The notes: generated by a model not told the origin, from the letters alone. A stretch of DNA of 30,457 nucleotides from an uncultured Phascolarctobacterium sp. (GCA_900553055.1 USBV01000001.1:1-30457), one strand, 5' to 3'. Shown: positions 16,028-25,112, numbered from the stretch's first letter. Made by a program: numbers and translations.

Positions 16028-17104
16028 ATGAAAAATATTTTGTTTATTTCTGATCTGTCAACTCACTATCCTAAATCTATGATAGATGCTTTTGAGTACT
16101 ATGGTTTTAGAGTTAATATGCCTAAGTATGAGAAATTTCAAGAAGCAAATAGGTTGATTAAATTTTTTTATAAAAGGAGACATCAGAAAAAGTATATCGA
16201 AAAATTCCGAAGCTATAATATCCACAAACTAGAAGAATCGAATCCGGATTTTGTTTTTATTGTCAATGATTATTTTATGGATGAGATTTTTTTTGAGCTT
16301 TGTGAAAAGAAAAATATTCCGGTATATGGCTATTGTCAGGATGCTTTAAAATATTGCAATAAGGCCATGGAGGGAAATGATGTATTTAGGCATCTAAAGC
16401 ATTATACAGCTTATTATTCATATGAGCCTACTGATGTACAGTATAAAGTTAAAGGCGGTAATAGTGTTAAATATATGCCTTTAGGTTTTGATGAGAGGTT
16501 CTTTCATGTTCAAGAAGCTACAGCTTATGATATGGATATATTTTTTGCAGGGAGCCTTGATAGGTTAAGAAAGGAAATCTTAAATGGCGTTGCTAGATAT
16601 GCCAAGCAAACTGGCTTGAATATGGTTGTGAAGACCGGTATCCAGTTATTTAATTGTGAGAGTCCTTTATTGTTTTTTAAGTTGTTTATGAGAAGACTAA
16701 GATTTAGATTCTCATATCCTTATTTATATGAAGTCATAGATAATAAATTTAGTCAGATAGAAGAATTAGCTCAATTATATGCTAGGTCTAGATTTTGTAT
16801 CAATATTCACTACGGAGTGAATCCTGAAGAGCATACAGGACCTAATCCTAGAACTTTTGAGACTATGGCTGCAGGAACATGCTTGATTACAGATGAAGAC
16901 CATCTATATGGAACTGATTTTAAAGATGGACGAGATATAGTAACATTTTCTGATGTAAATGAATTGATATCTAAACTAGATTATTATATCCATGATGATG
17001 ATGCAAGAATGAGAATAGCTATGGCCGGAAAAGCAAAGGTTTGGTCTAGTTATACGGAGCGTACACTTATTAATAGATTCTTGAAACAGGAAAGATTAAT
17101 ATAA
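16028..17104 (+). CDS. CgeB-like (Glyco_trans_1_2) glycosyltransferase
   Basis: A 358-residue GT-B-type glycosyltransferase. The N-terminal half starts MKNILFISDLSTHYPKSM and contains PDFVFIVNDYF; the C-terminal half has YMPLGFDERFF, DIFFAGSLDRLRKEI and the diagnostic PNPRTFETMAAGTCLITDE of the CgeB/Glyco_trans_1_2 group. It probably transfers a sugar during O-chain or core assembly. An ATG at 16016 is also in frame, but GAGGTGG at 16018-16024 lies between it and ATG 16028, making 16028 the real start. The gene is very AT-rich compared with rmlA and rmlC, which suggests separate acquisition. Confidence 0.82.
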   Translation: MKNILFISDLSTHYPKSMIDAFEYYGFRVNMPKYEKFQEANRLIKFFYKRRHQKKYIEKFRSYNIHKLEESNPDFVFIVNDYFMDEIFFELCEKKNIPVYGYCQDALKYCNKAMEGNDVFRHLKHYTAYYSYEPTDVQYKVKGGNSVKYMPLGFDERFFHVQEATAYDMDIFFAGSLDRLRKEILNGVARYAKQTGLNMVVKTGIQLFNCESPLLFFKLFMRRLRFRFSYPYLYEVIDNKFSQIEELAQLYARSRFCINIHYGVNPEEHTGPNPRTFETMAAGTCLITDEDHLYGTDFKDGRDIVTFSDVNELISKLDYYIHDDDARMRIAMAGKAKVWSSYTERTLINRFLKQERLI

Positions 17105-17119
17105 AAGAAGAGGTATTGT

Positions 17120-18004
17120 ATGAAAGGCATAGTTTTAGCAGGTGGCAGTGGTACACGTCTCTATCCGCTAACCATGGTGACAAGTAAACAATTATTACCT
17201 ATTTATGATAAGCCGATGATTTATTATCCCTTGTCTGTTTTAATGCTGGCTGGGATTCGCGAGATATTGATAATTTCCACACCCCATGATTTACCAAACT
17301 TTGAACGTCTTTTGGGTGATGGCAGTAGATATGGCTTAAAGCTAAGTTACAAGGTGCAGCCTTCTCCTGATGGATTAGCACAGGCTTTTATCTTGGGTGA
17401 AGAGTTTATCAATGGTGATAGCTGTGCTATGATTTTAGGTGACAATATTTTTTACGGTGCAGGGTTAACAGCCCATTTACAAAAGGCTGCAAGCAATACC
17501 AAGGGTGCGACTGTTTTTGGTTATTATGTGGATGATCCTGAGCGCTTTGGCGTTGTAGAATTTGATAAGGAAGGCAAAGCTGTTTCTTTAGAAGAAAAAC
17601 CATCTCAGCCGAAGAGTAATTATGCCGTCACTGGCTTGTATTTTTATGACAATAAAGTGTGCGATTATGCTAAAAGCTTGAAGCCGTCCGCTCGAGGTGA
17701 ATTGGAAATCACCGATTTGAACAAAATATATTTGGCTGATGATGAGCTTTCTGTTGTTACTTTAGGGCGTGGATACGCTTGGCTGGATACAGGAACCGTT
17801 GATAGCTTAAATGAAGCGGCTGAATTTGTTAAAGCAGTACAAAATAGAGCAGGTATTCCTGTAGCAGTGCTGGAAGAGATTGCCTACAACAATGGATGGA
17901 TTGATAAAACGCATTTGTTAAAAAGTGCTAAAGAATATGGCAAAGCACCTTATGGGCAGTATTTGCAAAAGGTTGCTGATGGAAAGATTATTAAAGAGTA
18001 TTGA
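17120..18004 (+). CDS. rmlA: Glucose-1-phosphate thymidylyltransferase RmlA
   Basis: A 294-residue enzyme of standard length that makes dTDP-glucose from dTTP and glucose-1-phosphate, the first step of dTDP-L-rhamnose synthesis. The N-terminal signature [18 protein letters not shown] and [16 protein letters not shown] are unmistakable, followed by [25 protein letters not shown] and [12 protein letters not shown]. An AGAGG site precedes ATG 17120, 15 bases after the previous gene. Together with rmlC, rmlB and rmlD nearby it completes the pathway. The enzyme is normally inhibited by dTDP-rhamnose. Confidence 0.97.
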   Translation: MKGIVLAGGSGTRLYPLTMVTSKQLLPIYDKPMIYYPLSVLMLAGIREILIISTPHDLPNFERLLGDGSRYGLKLSYKVQPSPDGLAQAFILGEEFINGDSCAMILGDNIFYGAGLTAHLQKAASNTKGATVFGYYVDDPERFGVVEFDKEGKAVSLEEKPSQPKSNYAVTGLYFYDNKVCDYAKSLKPSARGELEITDLNKIYLADDELSVVTLGRGYAWLDTGTVDSLNEAAEFVKAVQNRAGIPVAVLEEIAYNNGWIDKTHLLKSAKEYGKAPYGQYLQKVADGKIIKEY

Positions 18005-18020
18005 TGAGAGGTTGGTATAG

Positions 18021-18566
18021 ATGAAGCTAACAAAAACAAAGCTTGAAGGCGTAGTTGTTTTAGAGCCTGATGTTTTTGGTGATAATAGAGGCTTTTTCAT
18101 GGAAAGCTGGAGTCAAAAAAAAATGGAAGAGCTTGGTTTGTACTACAATTTCGTGCAAGACAATCATTCTAAGAGTACTGTAAAGGGAACTTTGCGTGGT
18201 ATCCATTTTCAAAAGAGTGATAAAGCCCAAGCGAAATTGGTACGCTGCGTTCGTGGCGCTGTGTTGGATGTAGCTGTGGATTTGCGCAAGGATAGTCCCA
18301 CCTATAAGCAGTGGGAGGCTGTGGTTTTGAGTGAAGAAAACAAAAAACAGCTTTTGATTCCACGTGGCTTTGGCCATGGCTTTGTTACTTTAACTGATGA
18401 TGTTGAGTTTCTCTATAAAGCTGATAATTATTATGCTCCAGAAGCTGAGGGTGGAATTCTTTGGAATGATCCAGAAATTGGCGTGGAGTGGGGTATAAAT
18501 AAACCGATTTTGTCCGAGAAGGATAAAAAGAATCCAATGCTTTGTGATGTAAAAGATTTGCTATAA
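18021..18566 (+). CDS. rmlC: dTDP-4-dehydrorhamnose 3,5-epimerase RmlC
   Basis: A 181-residue cupin-fold epimerase that converts dTDP-4-keto-6-deoxyglucose to dTDP-4-keto-L-rhamnose. Signature segments are VFGDNRGFFMESW, FVQDNHSKS, GTLRGIHFQ (catalytic His), VRCVRGAVLDVAVDLR and LLIPRGFGHGFVTL. GAGAGG lies about a dozen bases before ATG 18021, and the gene follows rmlA by 16 bases, so the two form a translational pair. Confidence 0.97.
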   Translation: MKLTKTKLEGVVVLEPDVFGDNRGFFMESWSQKKMEELGLYYNFVQDNHSKSTVKGTLRGIHFQKSDKAQAKLVRCVRGAVLDVAVDLRKDSPTYKQWEAVVLSEENKKQLLIPRGFGHGFVTLTDDVEFLYKADNYYAPEAEGGILWNDPEIGVEWGINKPILSEKDKKNPMLCDVKDLL

Positions 18567-18591
18567 TCCGATGGCTATTAAGGAGAGATTT

Positions 18592-19728
18592 ATGGTGGAA
18601 CGCAAGAGAATCCTAACTATGTTTTGGTATGATGATGCTAGTGAAGTACACTTATACAAGGATGTTGGAGGCATACCATATGCTCTAGCGAAATATCATG
18701 GCTGGGAGGCAACTTTAGCATATAATGATTTGCAAGGAATTATCCATAATGATGATTATGAGCAATATGTAAAGCTAGAGCCTATTCATTATCCTAAGAT
18801 TTGTGCAAGGCTAAAGCTCAGATATTATAAATATCTAAAGGTCATGTATTATGTTTGGAAAAATGCTCCTCATTACGATGTGATTAATTTGTTTCATGTA
18901 CATAGATTTATAAGATTTTTATGTTGGCTAGCTAAGCAAGCTAATCCGTCAATTATTACTTATGTAAAGTGTGATATGGGTACAGCAGGTTTTATGAAAG
19001 AACAGAAGTCTAGCGGGGGGGTACAGCGATGGGCTGATACGGATTTGTTCACAGTTGAAGCAAATTGGTTTATATCAGGATTAAATAATTTGACTAAATA
19101 TTATAGAAGGATACGCTATTTGCCAAATGGTTTTTATGGAGACATATTAGACGATAATAATATTCTTAAAGAAAGAATATTATTAACTGTGGGAAGGCTA
19201 GGGACATACGAAAAGAATACAGAGACTTTAATAAATGCATTTGAGAGAATGCTATTAGAAAAAGAATTAAGAGATTGGAATTTATGCTTAGTTGGACCAA
19301 TGGATGCATCTTTTAGGGAGTTTCTCAAGGTAAAATTTGATAAAAATATTGATTTGCGAGAAAGAGTACTAGTAACTGGTAATATATCTGATAAAAAAAT
19401 ATTATTTGATTATTACAAAAGATCGTCTGTTTTTGTTTTGCCATCAAGAATAGAAGGATTTCCCTTAGTTGTTCCAGAAGCAATGCATTTCGCATGTTAT
19501 CCCATTGTGGCAGATTGTTTTGGAGCGGCCCATGAAATAATCTTACCAGAACATGGCTTGTTATTGGAAGATAATAGCGTTGAGACTCTATCAGATGCGT
19601 TGCTGAAAACTTGTACAGCTTATAATGAAACATTGAGAAGAGGCTTAAGAGCTAAGGCGTTTGCAGATAAAAACTTATCTTGGAAACACCTCACAGGAAA
19701 ACTAATCGAATATTTTCAATATAAATAG
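18592..19728 (+). CDS. Family 4 glycosyltransferase
   Basis: A 378-residue GT-B-fold retaining glycosyltransferase. The C-terminal donor domain shows LLTVGRLGTYEKNTETLI, NLCLVGPMD, then FVLPSRIEGFPLVVPEAM with the EX7E pair E288/E296. The N-terminal acceptor domain begins with ILTMFWYDDASEVH. It probably adds a sugar to the O-chain, and rhamnose from the flanking rml genes is a candidate donor sugar. An ATG at 18571 is in frame, but AGGAGAG at 18581-18587 points to ATG 18592. The coding sequence is clearly more AT-rich than rmlC just upstream. Confidence 0.85.
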   Translation: MVERKRILTMFWYDDASEVHLYKDVGGIPYALAKYHGWEATLAYNDLQGIIHNDDYEQYVKLEPIHYPKICARLKLRYYKYLKVMYYVWKNAPHYDVINLFHVHRFIRFLCWLAKQANPSIITYVKCDMGTAGFMKEQKSSGGVQRWADTDLFTVEANWFISGLNNLTKYYRRIRYLPNGFYGDILDDNNILKERILLTVGRLGTYEKNTETLINAFERMLLEKELRDWNLCLVGPMDASFREFLKVKFDKNIDLRERVLVTGNISDKKILFDYYKRSSVFVLPSRIEGFPLVVPEAMHFACYPIVADCFGAAHEIILPEHGLLLEDNSVETLSDALLKTCTAYNETLRRGLRAKAFADKNLSWKHLTGKLIEYFQYK

Positions 19729-19807
19729 AGCATAGTTAATAGTGCTTAAATATTAAAGCTACTGTAGAAATGTTTTAATAATTCAATAGTATCTAGATGG
19801 TGGTATT

Positions 19808-20884
19808 GTGAAATCTTACTCAATTCTTAATATTGTTATGGCTAAAGTTTGGGGCGGTGGGGAGCAGTATGTGTATGATACTGCAAAAGCCTTAGTCGAT
19901 AATTGTAATAATGTGTATATTGCCATAGATGCGCATAACAATTTATTAAAAAGAAAATATGAAGAAATTGTTGAAGTGATTGGATGCGATTTATATCATT
20001 TAGCAGGCTTGATGTCACTCTTTAGTCTAGTTAGTTTTATAAAACTACATAATATTGAGTTTATACAATGTCATAGTGGGCATGGTGTTTTTCTGTGTCT
20101 TCTTCTAAAGTTTCTAACCGGAGCTAAACTGGTTGTGTTTAAGCATAATGCATTGCCTAGTAAGCATGATTGGTACCATAAATGGCAAAGAAAACATGTG
20201 GATGCATATGTATGTGTTTCGCAGTTGGTTTATGATTTGCAAATAAAAGGATTAAGTAAGAATGAACAGCGAAAATTTCACTTAGTACATAATGGAATAG
20301 ATGTTTCTAAATTTTACAAAACCAGAGCTGAAGATAGAGCAGTGTTTTGTATTGGATATGCCGGTAGGATAACACGTGATAAGGGCTTGGACGTTTTATT
20401 GGAAGCCTTTAACCGCTTTGCTCAAGTTTATCCTAATACAAAGATTTTATTCGCAGGTAGCGATGATAAAAACTATCTTGATAAGGTGTTAGAATATATC
20501 CATAAAAATAACTTGAATGATAAGATTGAATTACTTGGACATGTAAATGATATGGATGCGTTTTATAAGAGTTTAGATGTTTTTGTCCTACCATCTGTCG
20601 TTAGAGAGGCCTTTGGCTTAGTGCTATGTGAAGCGATGTATTGCGAATTGCCAGTTATCACAACAGATAGTGGAGCTCAAGGGGAAATAATTTCTGATGG
20701 AGTTGATGGGTATATAGTCAAGAAAAATAGTGTTGAAGCATTGTTTGAAGCGATAATAAGGTTATACATCAATCATGAGGAAAGAAGAAAACTGGGTAGA
20801 AATGCTAAGAAAAAGATTGAGAACAACTTTACTATGAAGCAGTATTTAATTAAGATTAATAATTTATATGATAGTTTGATATAA
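19808..20884 (+). CDS. Family 4 glycosyltransferase
   Basis: A 358-residue GT4 enzyme. The N-terminus has the acceptor-site glycine cluster KVWGGGEQYVYDTAKAL; the C-terminal domain has IGYAGRITRDKGLDVLLEAF, KILFAGSDDK and VVREAFGLVLCEAM with the EX7E pair E267/E275. It probably extends the rhamnose-containing glycan. GTG 19808 is preceded by GGTGG. The 79 bases separating it from the previous gene hold no clear promoter or terminator. The sequence is AT-rich like the other glycosyltransferases of this locus. Confidence 0.86.
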   Translation: MKSYSILNIVMAKVWGGGEQYVYDTAKALVDNCNNVYIAIDAHNNLLKRKYEEIVEVIGCDLYHLAGLMSLFSLVSFIKLHNIEFIQCHSGHGVFLCLLLKFLTGAKLVVFKHNALPSKHDWYHKWQRKHVDAYVCVSQLVYDLQIKGLSKNEQRKFHLVHNGIDVSKFYKTRAEDRAVFCIGYAGRITRDKGLDVLLEAFNRFAQVYPNTKILFAGSDDKNYLDKVLEYIHKNNLNDKIELLGHVNDMDAFYKSLDVFVLPSVVREAFGLVLCEAMYCELPVITTDSGAQGEIISDGVDGYIVKKNSVEALFEAIIRLYINHEERRKLGRNAKKKIENNFTMKQYLIKINNLYDSLI

Positions 20885-20921
20885 AAGTTCTAGATAAAAA
20901 GTGTGCAGAGGATGAGTAGTT

Positions 20922-21971
20922 ATGAAAAATTTTCAACAAGTCATCATCGTCACTGGCGGTGCCGGCTTTATTGGTTCAAATTTTATATTTCACATGCTGG
21001 AAAAGTATCCAGTGTATCGTATTATTTGCTTAGATAAATTGACCTATGCAGGCAATCTTTCTACTTTGGCAAGTGTTATGGATAATCCTAACTTCCGCTT
21101 TGTGAAAGCCGATATTTGCGATAGAACAGCAGTTTATAAGCTGTTCGAGGAAGAGCATCCAGATATCGTGGTTAACTTTGCAGCGGAGAGCCATGTAGAT
21201 CGTTCTATTGAGGATCCTGGTATTTTCTTGGAGACGAATATTAAAGGAACTGCAGTCCTAATGGATGCATGCAGAAAGTATGGTATTAAGCGTTATCATC
21301 AGGTTTCTACGGATGAAGTGTATGGTGATTTGCCCTTGGATAGGCCTGATTTGTTCTTTACAGAAGAAACTCCGATTCATACGAGTAGTCCGTATTCTTC
21401 CTCTAAAGCTGGCGCTGATTTGCTAGTTATGGCTTATCACAGAACTTATGGCCTGCCTGTGACTATTTCCCGTTGCAGCAACAACTATGGGCCGTACCAT
21501 TTTCCTGAGAAGTTAATTCCTTTGATGATTGCTAATGCGCTGGCGGATAAACCGTTGCCAGTGTATGGAGAGGGCATCAACGTGCGCGATTGGCTGTATG
21601 TTGAAGACCATTGTAAGGCTATTGATTTGATTATTCACAAAGGCAGAGTGGGCGAGGTTTACAATATTGGTGGCCATAATGAGATGCGCAATATTGATAT
21701 TGTGAAGCTGATTTGTAAGGAATTGGGTAAGTCGGAGAGCTTGATAACATATGTGACCGACCGCAAAGGTCACGATATGCGCTATGCTATCGATCCGACC
21801 AAGATTCATAACGAATTGGGCTGGCTGCCAGAGACTAAATTTGCTGATGGCATAAAGAAAACCATTAAGTGGTACTTGGAAAATAAAAAATGGTGGCAAG
21901 ATATAATTAGCGGTGAATACCAAAACTATTACGAAAAAATGTATGGCAATCGTGAGGAGCTTGGCAAATGA
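20922..21971 (+). CDS. rmlB: dTDP-glucose 4,6-dehydratase RmlB
   Basis: A 349-residue short-chain dehydrogenase/reductase of the extended type, second enzyme of dTDP-rhamnose synthesis. It shows the NAD-binding VTGGAGFIGSNF, FAAESHVDRSIEDP, the catalytic STDEVYGD and the YSSSKAGADLL (YxxxK) motif, then CSNNYGPYHFPEKLIPL and YGEGINVRDWLYVEDHC. AGAGGATGAG lies before ATG 20922. Its end overlaps the start of rmlD by four bases (ATGA), indicating coupled translation. Confidence 0.97.
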   Translation: MKNFQQVIIVTGGAGFIGSNFIFHMLEKYPVYRIICLDKLTYAGNLSTLASVMDNPNFRFVKADICDRTAVYKLFEEEHPDIVVNFAAESHVDRSIEDPGIFLETNIKGTAVLMDACRKYGIKRYHQVSTDEVYGDLPLDRPDLFFTEETPIHTSSPYSSSKAGADLLVMAYHRTYGLPVTISRCSNNYGPYHFPEKLIPLMIANALADKPLPVYGEGINVRDWLYVEDHCKAIDLIIHKGRVGEVYNIGGHNEMRNIDIVKLICKELGKSESLITYVTDRKGHDMRYAIDPTKIHNELGWLPETKFADGIKKTIKWYLENKKWWQDIISGEYQNYYEKMYGNREELGK

Positions 21972-22864
21972 AGGTGTTTGTAACTGGTGTTGGTGGTCAA
22001 TTAGGCTATGATGTTATGAATGAGCTGGATGCTAGAGGCTATGAGTGCTATGGCAGTGATGTTTTACCTAAAGAGAAGATTACCTTGCCCTATAACTATA
22101 TCCAATTAGATATTACTAAACAGGAGGATGTAGAAAAAGTTATTGGGCAGCTGGCTCCTGATGCGGTTGTACATTGTGCTGCCTGGACAGCTGTGGATGC
22201 TGCAGAGGAAGAAGAAAATAAGCCTAAGGTTATCGCTATTAATGCCATGGGTACACAATATATCGCAAAAGCCTGTAAAAAAATTGATTGCAAGCTGGTC
22301 TATATTAGTACGGACTATGTATTTAATGGTGAAGGGAACGAGCCTTGGCAGGCTGATTGTAAAGAATACGCTCCGTTAAATGTTTATGGAATGAGCAAGT
22401 TACTTGGCGAAAAGGCTGTTGCCGAGATATTATCTAAGTATTTTATCGTTCGCATTGCGTGGGTATTTGGTCAAAACGGCAATAATTTTATTAAAACAAT
22501 GCTAAATGTTGGCAAAAAATATGATACATTGAGAGTTGTTAATGACCAAGTTGGCACACCAACATATACCTTTGATTTGGCAAGACTATTGGTTGATATG
22601 CTAGAGACGGATAAATATGGTTATTATCATGCAACTAATGAGGGTGGTTACATTTCTTGGTATGATTTTGCTTGCGAGATTTTTAAACAGGCTGGATATA
22701 GTACCAAAGTGTTACCTGTTACTACTGCAGAATATGGATTGAGTAAGGCAAATAGGCCGTTCAATAGTAGATTGGATAAAAGTAAGTTAGTATTGAGTGG
22801 TTTTAAACCATTGCCAAATTGGAAGGATGCCTTAAAAAGGTATTTAGAAATAATTCATGATTAA
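21968..22864 (+). CDS. rmlD: dTDP-4-dehydrorhamnose reductase RmlD
   Basis: A 298-residue SDR enzyme that performs the last, NAD(P)H-dependent step to dTDP-L-rhamnose. Motifs are VTGVGGQLGYDV, VHCAAWTAVDAAE, ISTDYVFNGEG and the catalytic NVYGMSKLLGE, then IVRIAWVFGQNGNNFI. It overlaps rmlB by four bases. Its last third is slightly more AT-rich than the first, running into the degraded sequence that follows. Confidence 0.97.
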   Translation: MKVFVTGVGGQLGYDVMNELDARGYECYGSDVLPKEKITLPYNYIQLDITKQEDVEKVIGQLAPDAVVHCAAWTAVDAAEEEENKPKVIAINAMGTQYIAKACKKIDCKLVYISTDYVFNGEGNEPWQADCKEYAPLNVYGMSKLLGEKAVAEILSKYFIVRIAWVFGQNGNNFIKTMLNVGKKYDTLRVVNDQVGTPTYTFDLARLLVDMLETDKYGYYHATNEGGYISWYDFACEIFKQAGYSTKVLPVTTAEYGLSKANRPFNSRLDKSKLVLSGFKPLPNWKDALKRYLEIIHD

Positions 22865-22904
22865 ATGAAGTATACTTGTAACAGGGGTATATTAAAATAA
22901 GAAA

Positions 22905-23092
22905 AAATGCATGATGTAATTAATAGTGTAATTGCATCAGATTACAACTATGCACAGTATGTAGCTGTTGTGGTTGGCTTTGGATGATTCCCTTAATATT
23001 TGAAATGCTGTATGTTACTAGTTCTGTTGTTGAAAAGACACATCCTTCTAATCTAAGTCCTATAAAAGCGGCGAAAATTTACATTACGAGGT
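22905..23092 (+). pseudogene. Frameshifted remnant of a small membrane protein
   Basis: From about 22905 one frame reads MHDVINSVIASDYNYAQYV then AVVVGFG and stops. The frame one base away continues as WMIPLIFEMLYVTSSVVEK and then PIKAAKIYITR before TGA at 23090-23092. Together they resemble a short membrane protein or the end of a longer one, broken by one frameshift near 22985. I cannot name the family. The stretch follows rmlD without a terminator. Confidence 0.35.
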
Positions 23093-23099
23093 GATAAAG

Positions 23100-23271
23100 G
23101 TGAACGCTATCCTTACTGAAAGAATAGAAAATATATTTAATCCACGTTCCTTTCCAGAAAAAACTTATGTTAGTCGTACTGTAAATAGCACAGAAGCGTT
23201 AGAGGATTGATTGATAAATTGAGCGATAAATTTGTAGAAGGTGGTCGTATTATAGCGGCTAGAGTGTATTA
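23100..23271 (+). pseudogene. Frameshifted gene fragment of unknown family
   Basis: GAGGTGAT at 23088-23095 precedes a GTG at 23100 that opens NAILTERIENIFNPRSF and PEKTYVSRTVNSTEALED before TGA. The adjacent frame continues with LIDKLSDKFVEGGRIIAA and stops at 23271. The ribosome binding site and fluent coding sequence show a genuine former gene, but only about 55 codons remain and I do not recognise it. Confidence 0.4.
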
Positions 23272-23326
23272 GGTTACAAATATTATCTTTATAATGAAGG
23301 CGGTATTTTGAAAGGAGCAATTGTTT

Positions 23327-23740
23327 ATGTGGGTTGTATTCGCACTTTTGTCGGCAGTTTTCGCTGCGCTAACTTCTATTTTCGCTAAGATTGGTATTGA
23401 AAACGTTAATTCCAATTTGGCAACTGCCATCCGCACGGTCGTCGTGCTTGTGATGGCCTGGCTTATTGTGTTTGCCACCGGCAAGCACCAGCAAATCGTG
23501 GATATCAGCACCAAAAGCTGGACGTTTTTAGTGCTCAGCGGCTTGGCAACGGGCCTATCCTGGCTGTGCTATTTTTACGCACTGCAAATTGGCGAGGCTA
23601 GCAAGGTAGTGCCGGTGGACAAGTTTAGCGTGGTTATCACCATGGTCATGGCATTTTTTATCCTGGGCGAGGCCATTACTACAAAAACCATCATCGGCGG
23701 CCTGCTCATTACTGCGGGCACGTTGGTGCTCATTTTCTAG
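23327..23740 (+). CDS. Half-size EamA/DMT-family membrane transporter
   Basis: A 137-residue protein with four or five membrane helices that corresponds to a single EamA domain; most drug/metabolite transporters have two in tandem. Segments ALLSAVFAALTSIFAKIG, TGLSWLCYFYALQIGEA and VVPVDKFSVVITMVMAFF are typical. Half-size members work as dimers. The in-frame TTG at 23321 is too close to AAAGGAG at 23311-23317, so ATG 23327 is the start. A role in undecaprenyl-linked sugar transport is possible given the neighbours but unsupported by sequence. The gene is richer in GC than the remnants before it. Confidence 0.86.
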   Translation: MWVVFALLSAVFAALTSIFAKIGIENVNSNLATAIRTVVVLVMAWLIVFATGKHQQIVDISTKSWTFLVLSGLATGLSWLCYFYALQIGEASKVVPVDKFSVVITMVMAFFILGEAITTKTIIGGLLITAGTLVLIF

Positions 23741-23753
23741 CTACATATTCGTT

Positions 23754-23785
23754 TGCGCCAGCGTAGCGTGCTGGCGCTTTTGCTT
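23754..23785 (+). terminator. Terminator after the EamA gene; copy 1 of an identical 32-base element
   Basis: GCGCCAGC at 23755-23762 pairs with GCTGGCGC at 23770-23777 across a GTAGCGT loop, followed by TTTTGCTT. The same 32 bases recur at 25081. Confidence 0.88.
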
Positions 23786-23904
23786 GGTGCTGTCATAAAT
23801 TTGAGAGTAATGTTATGACTATATGAATTAGAATGTGTTATAATGGTAATAAGAATGTGAGTGGATTAGCTTACAATAGCTGTTATTTGGGAGAAAAGAG
23901 AAGG

Positions 23905-25062
23905 ATGTTAGGAAAATATTATACTTTGCCGATTTGTGTTTTTGCGTTTATCTCGTTTGTGTCGATAGCGCTGGGGAATATTACCCTGGGCTTGGCAACG
24001 TTGTTCTTTTTGTTTTATGTAAAGAAGCATCAAATTGCTGTTCCCGAGGAATACAAGGGCTATTTTCTTGCTATCGCTGGCTTTGTGGGCGCGCTGCTTA
24101 TTTCGGCGTTGTTTAGTGGCGACATAAAGCTGGGATTAAAAACCTGGGCCGATATGCGGATTTGGCGCATGATGCCCTTTGTGATTATCATTTTAAGCAT
24201 TCATGATAGCCTGAGTACAAAAAAAGTATTTGGTATTTCTATGCTGGGCATGTGTTTGGGCATTGCTTGCCTAATTTATCAGGGCCTTAGTGGTGACCGC
24301 AGAGTAGCTGGCTTTTTTGGTCATCCTATGACCTTTGCTGGCTATCTATCCATGTATTTGCCCATTTTTTTAGTGTGCTTTTTAGATGCCAAGGTGTTCA
24401 AAAAGTATAATAGGCTGACCGGGTTGGCTTTTTTTGCTGGCTGTGCTGCGCTTATTTTTAATGGAACTCGCGGCGCTTGGCTCGCCGTTCTTCCCGTTTT
24501 TGGCTTTATTTTGCTGTTTTATATTTCGCAAAAGAATAAGGCTGCTATAGTGTGCCTAGCGTTATTGGTGGCTGCTGGCTTTGGCCTAACCTATAATAAA
24601 GCCTTTATGGCACGTGTTAGCACCATAACCAGCACTAAATACCAATCCAACACGGAGCGCTTGTTGATTTGGCAGAGCGCCTATAACATGTTTTTGGATC
24701 ATCCTGTGCTGGGCGTAGGCTTGGGGCAGTATAAGGATAATTACCAGAAAAAGTACATTTCTCCTAAGGCCAAGGAACCATATATTACCCACGCACATAA
24801 TAACTTTTTGCATATGCTGGCAGAAAACGGAATAGTGGGCTTCTTAGGCTTTGTGGGGATGATTGGCTATTTTATGTATGCTTCTTTTATGCGCTTTTGG
24901 AAGAACCATAGCCCCTATGCCTTGATGCTGTTTAGTTTTACGCTTTCACTGGCCTTGCAGGGCTTAACAGAAAATAATTTTGGAAATTCGGCTGTGATGA
25001 AGGCTTTTTGGCTGCTTTTAGGCTGCTTATTAGTGCTTGATTATAATTACAAAAAAGATTAA
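23905..25062 (+). CDS. O-antigen ligase/polymerase family membrane protein
   Basis: A protein of about 385 residues with ten or more membrane helices and the O-antigen ligase (Wzy_C/WaaL) domain. After a series of N-terminal helices come FFGHPMTFAGYLSMYLP, FNGTRGAWLAVLPVF and the large periplasmic loop containing HPVLGVGLGQYKDNY. The conserved THAHNNFLHMLAENGIVG follows. It would join undecaprenyl-linked O-chains to lipid A core or polymerise repeat units; sequence alone does not separate WaaL from Wzy. The frame is open from ATG 23833, but a TATAAT box at 23839-23844 lies inside that extension, so ATG 23905 is preferred although its ribosome binding site is poor. Identical terminators flank the gene. 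Confidence 0.87.
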   Translation: MLGKYYTLPICVFAFISFVSIALGNITLGLATLFFLFYVKKHQIAVPEEYKGYFLAIAGFVGALLISALFSGDIKLGLKTWADMRIWRMMPFVIIILSIHDSLSTKKVFGISMLGMCLGIACLIYQGLSGDRRVAGFFGHPMTFAGYLSMYLPIFLVCFLDAKVFKKYNRLTGLAFFAGCAALIFNGTRGAWLAVLPVFGFILLFYISQKNKAAIVCLALLVAAGFGLTYNKAFMARVSTITSTKYQSNTERLLIWQSAYNMFLDHPVLGVGLGQYKDNYQKKYISPKAKEPYITHAHNNFLHMLAENGIVGFLGFVGMIGYFMYASFMRFWKNHSPYALMLFSFTLSLALQGLTENNFGNSAVMKAFWLLLGCLLVLDYNYKKD

Positions 25063-25080
25063 GCTGAATATCTTTTCTTC

Positions 25081-25112
25081 TGCGCCAGCGTAGCGTGCTG
25101 GCGCTTTTGCTT
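25081..25112 (+). terminator. Terminator after the O-antigen ligase gene; copy 2 of the 32-base element
   Basis: GCGCCAGC at 25082-25089 pairs with GCTGGCGC at 25097-25104, followed by TTTTGCTTTTATTT. It is identical over 32 bases to 23754-23785. Confidence 0.9.
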
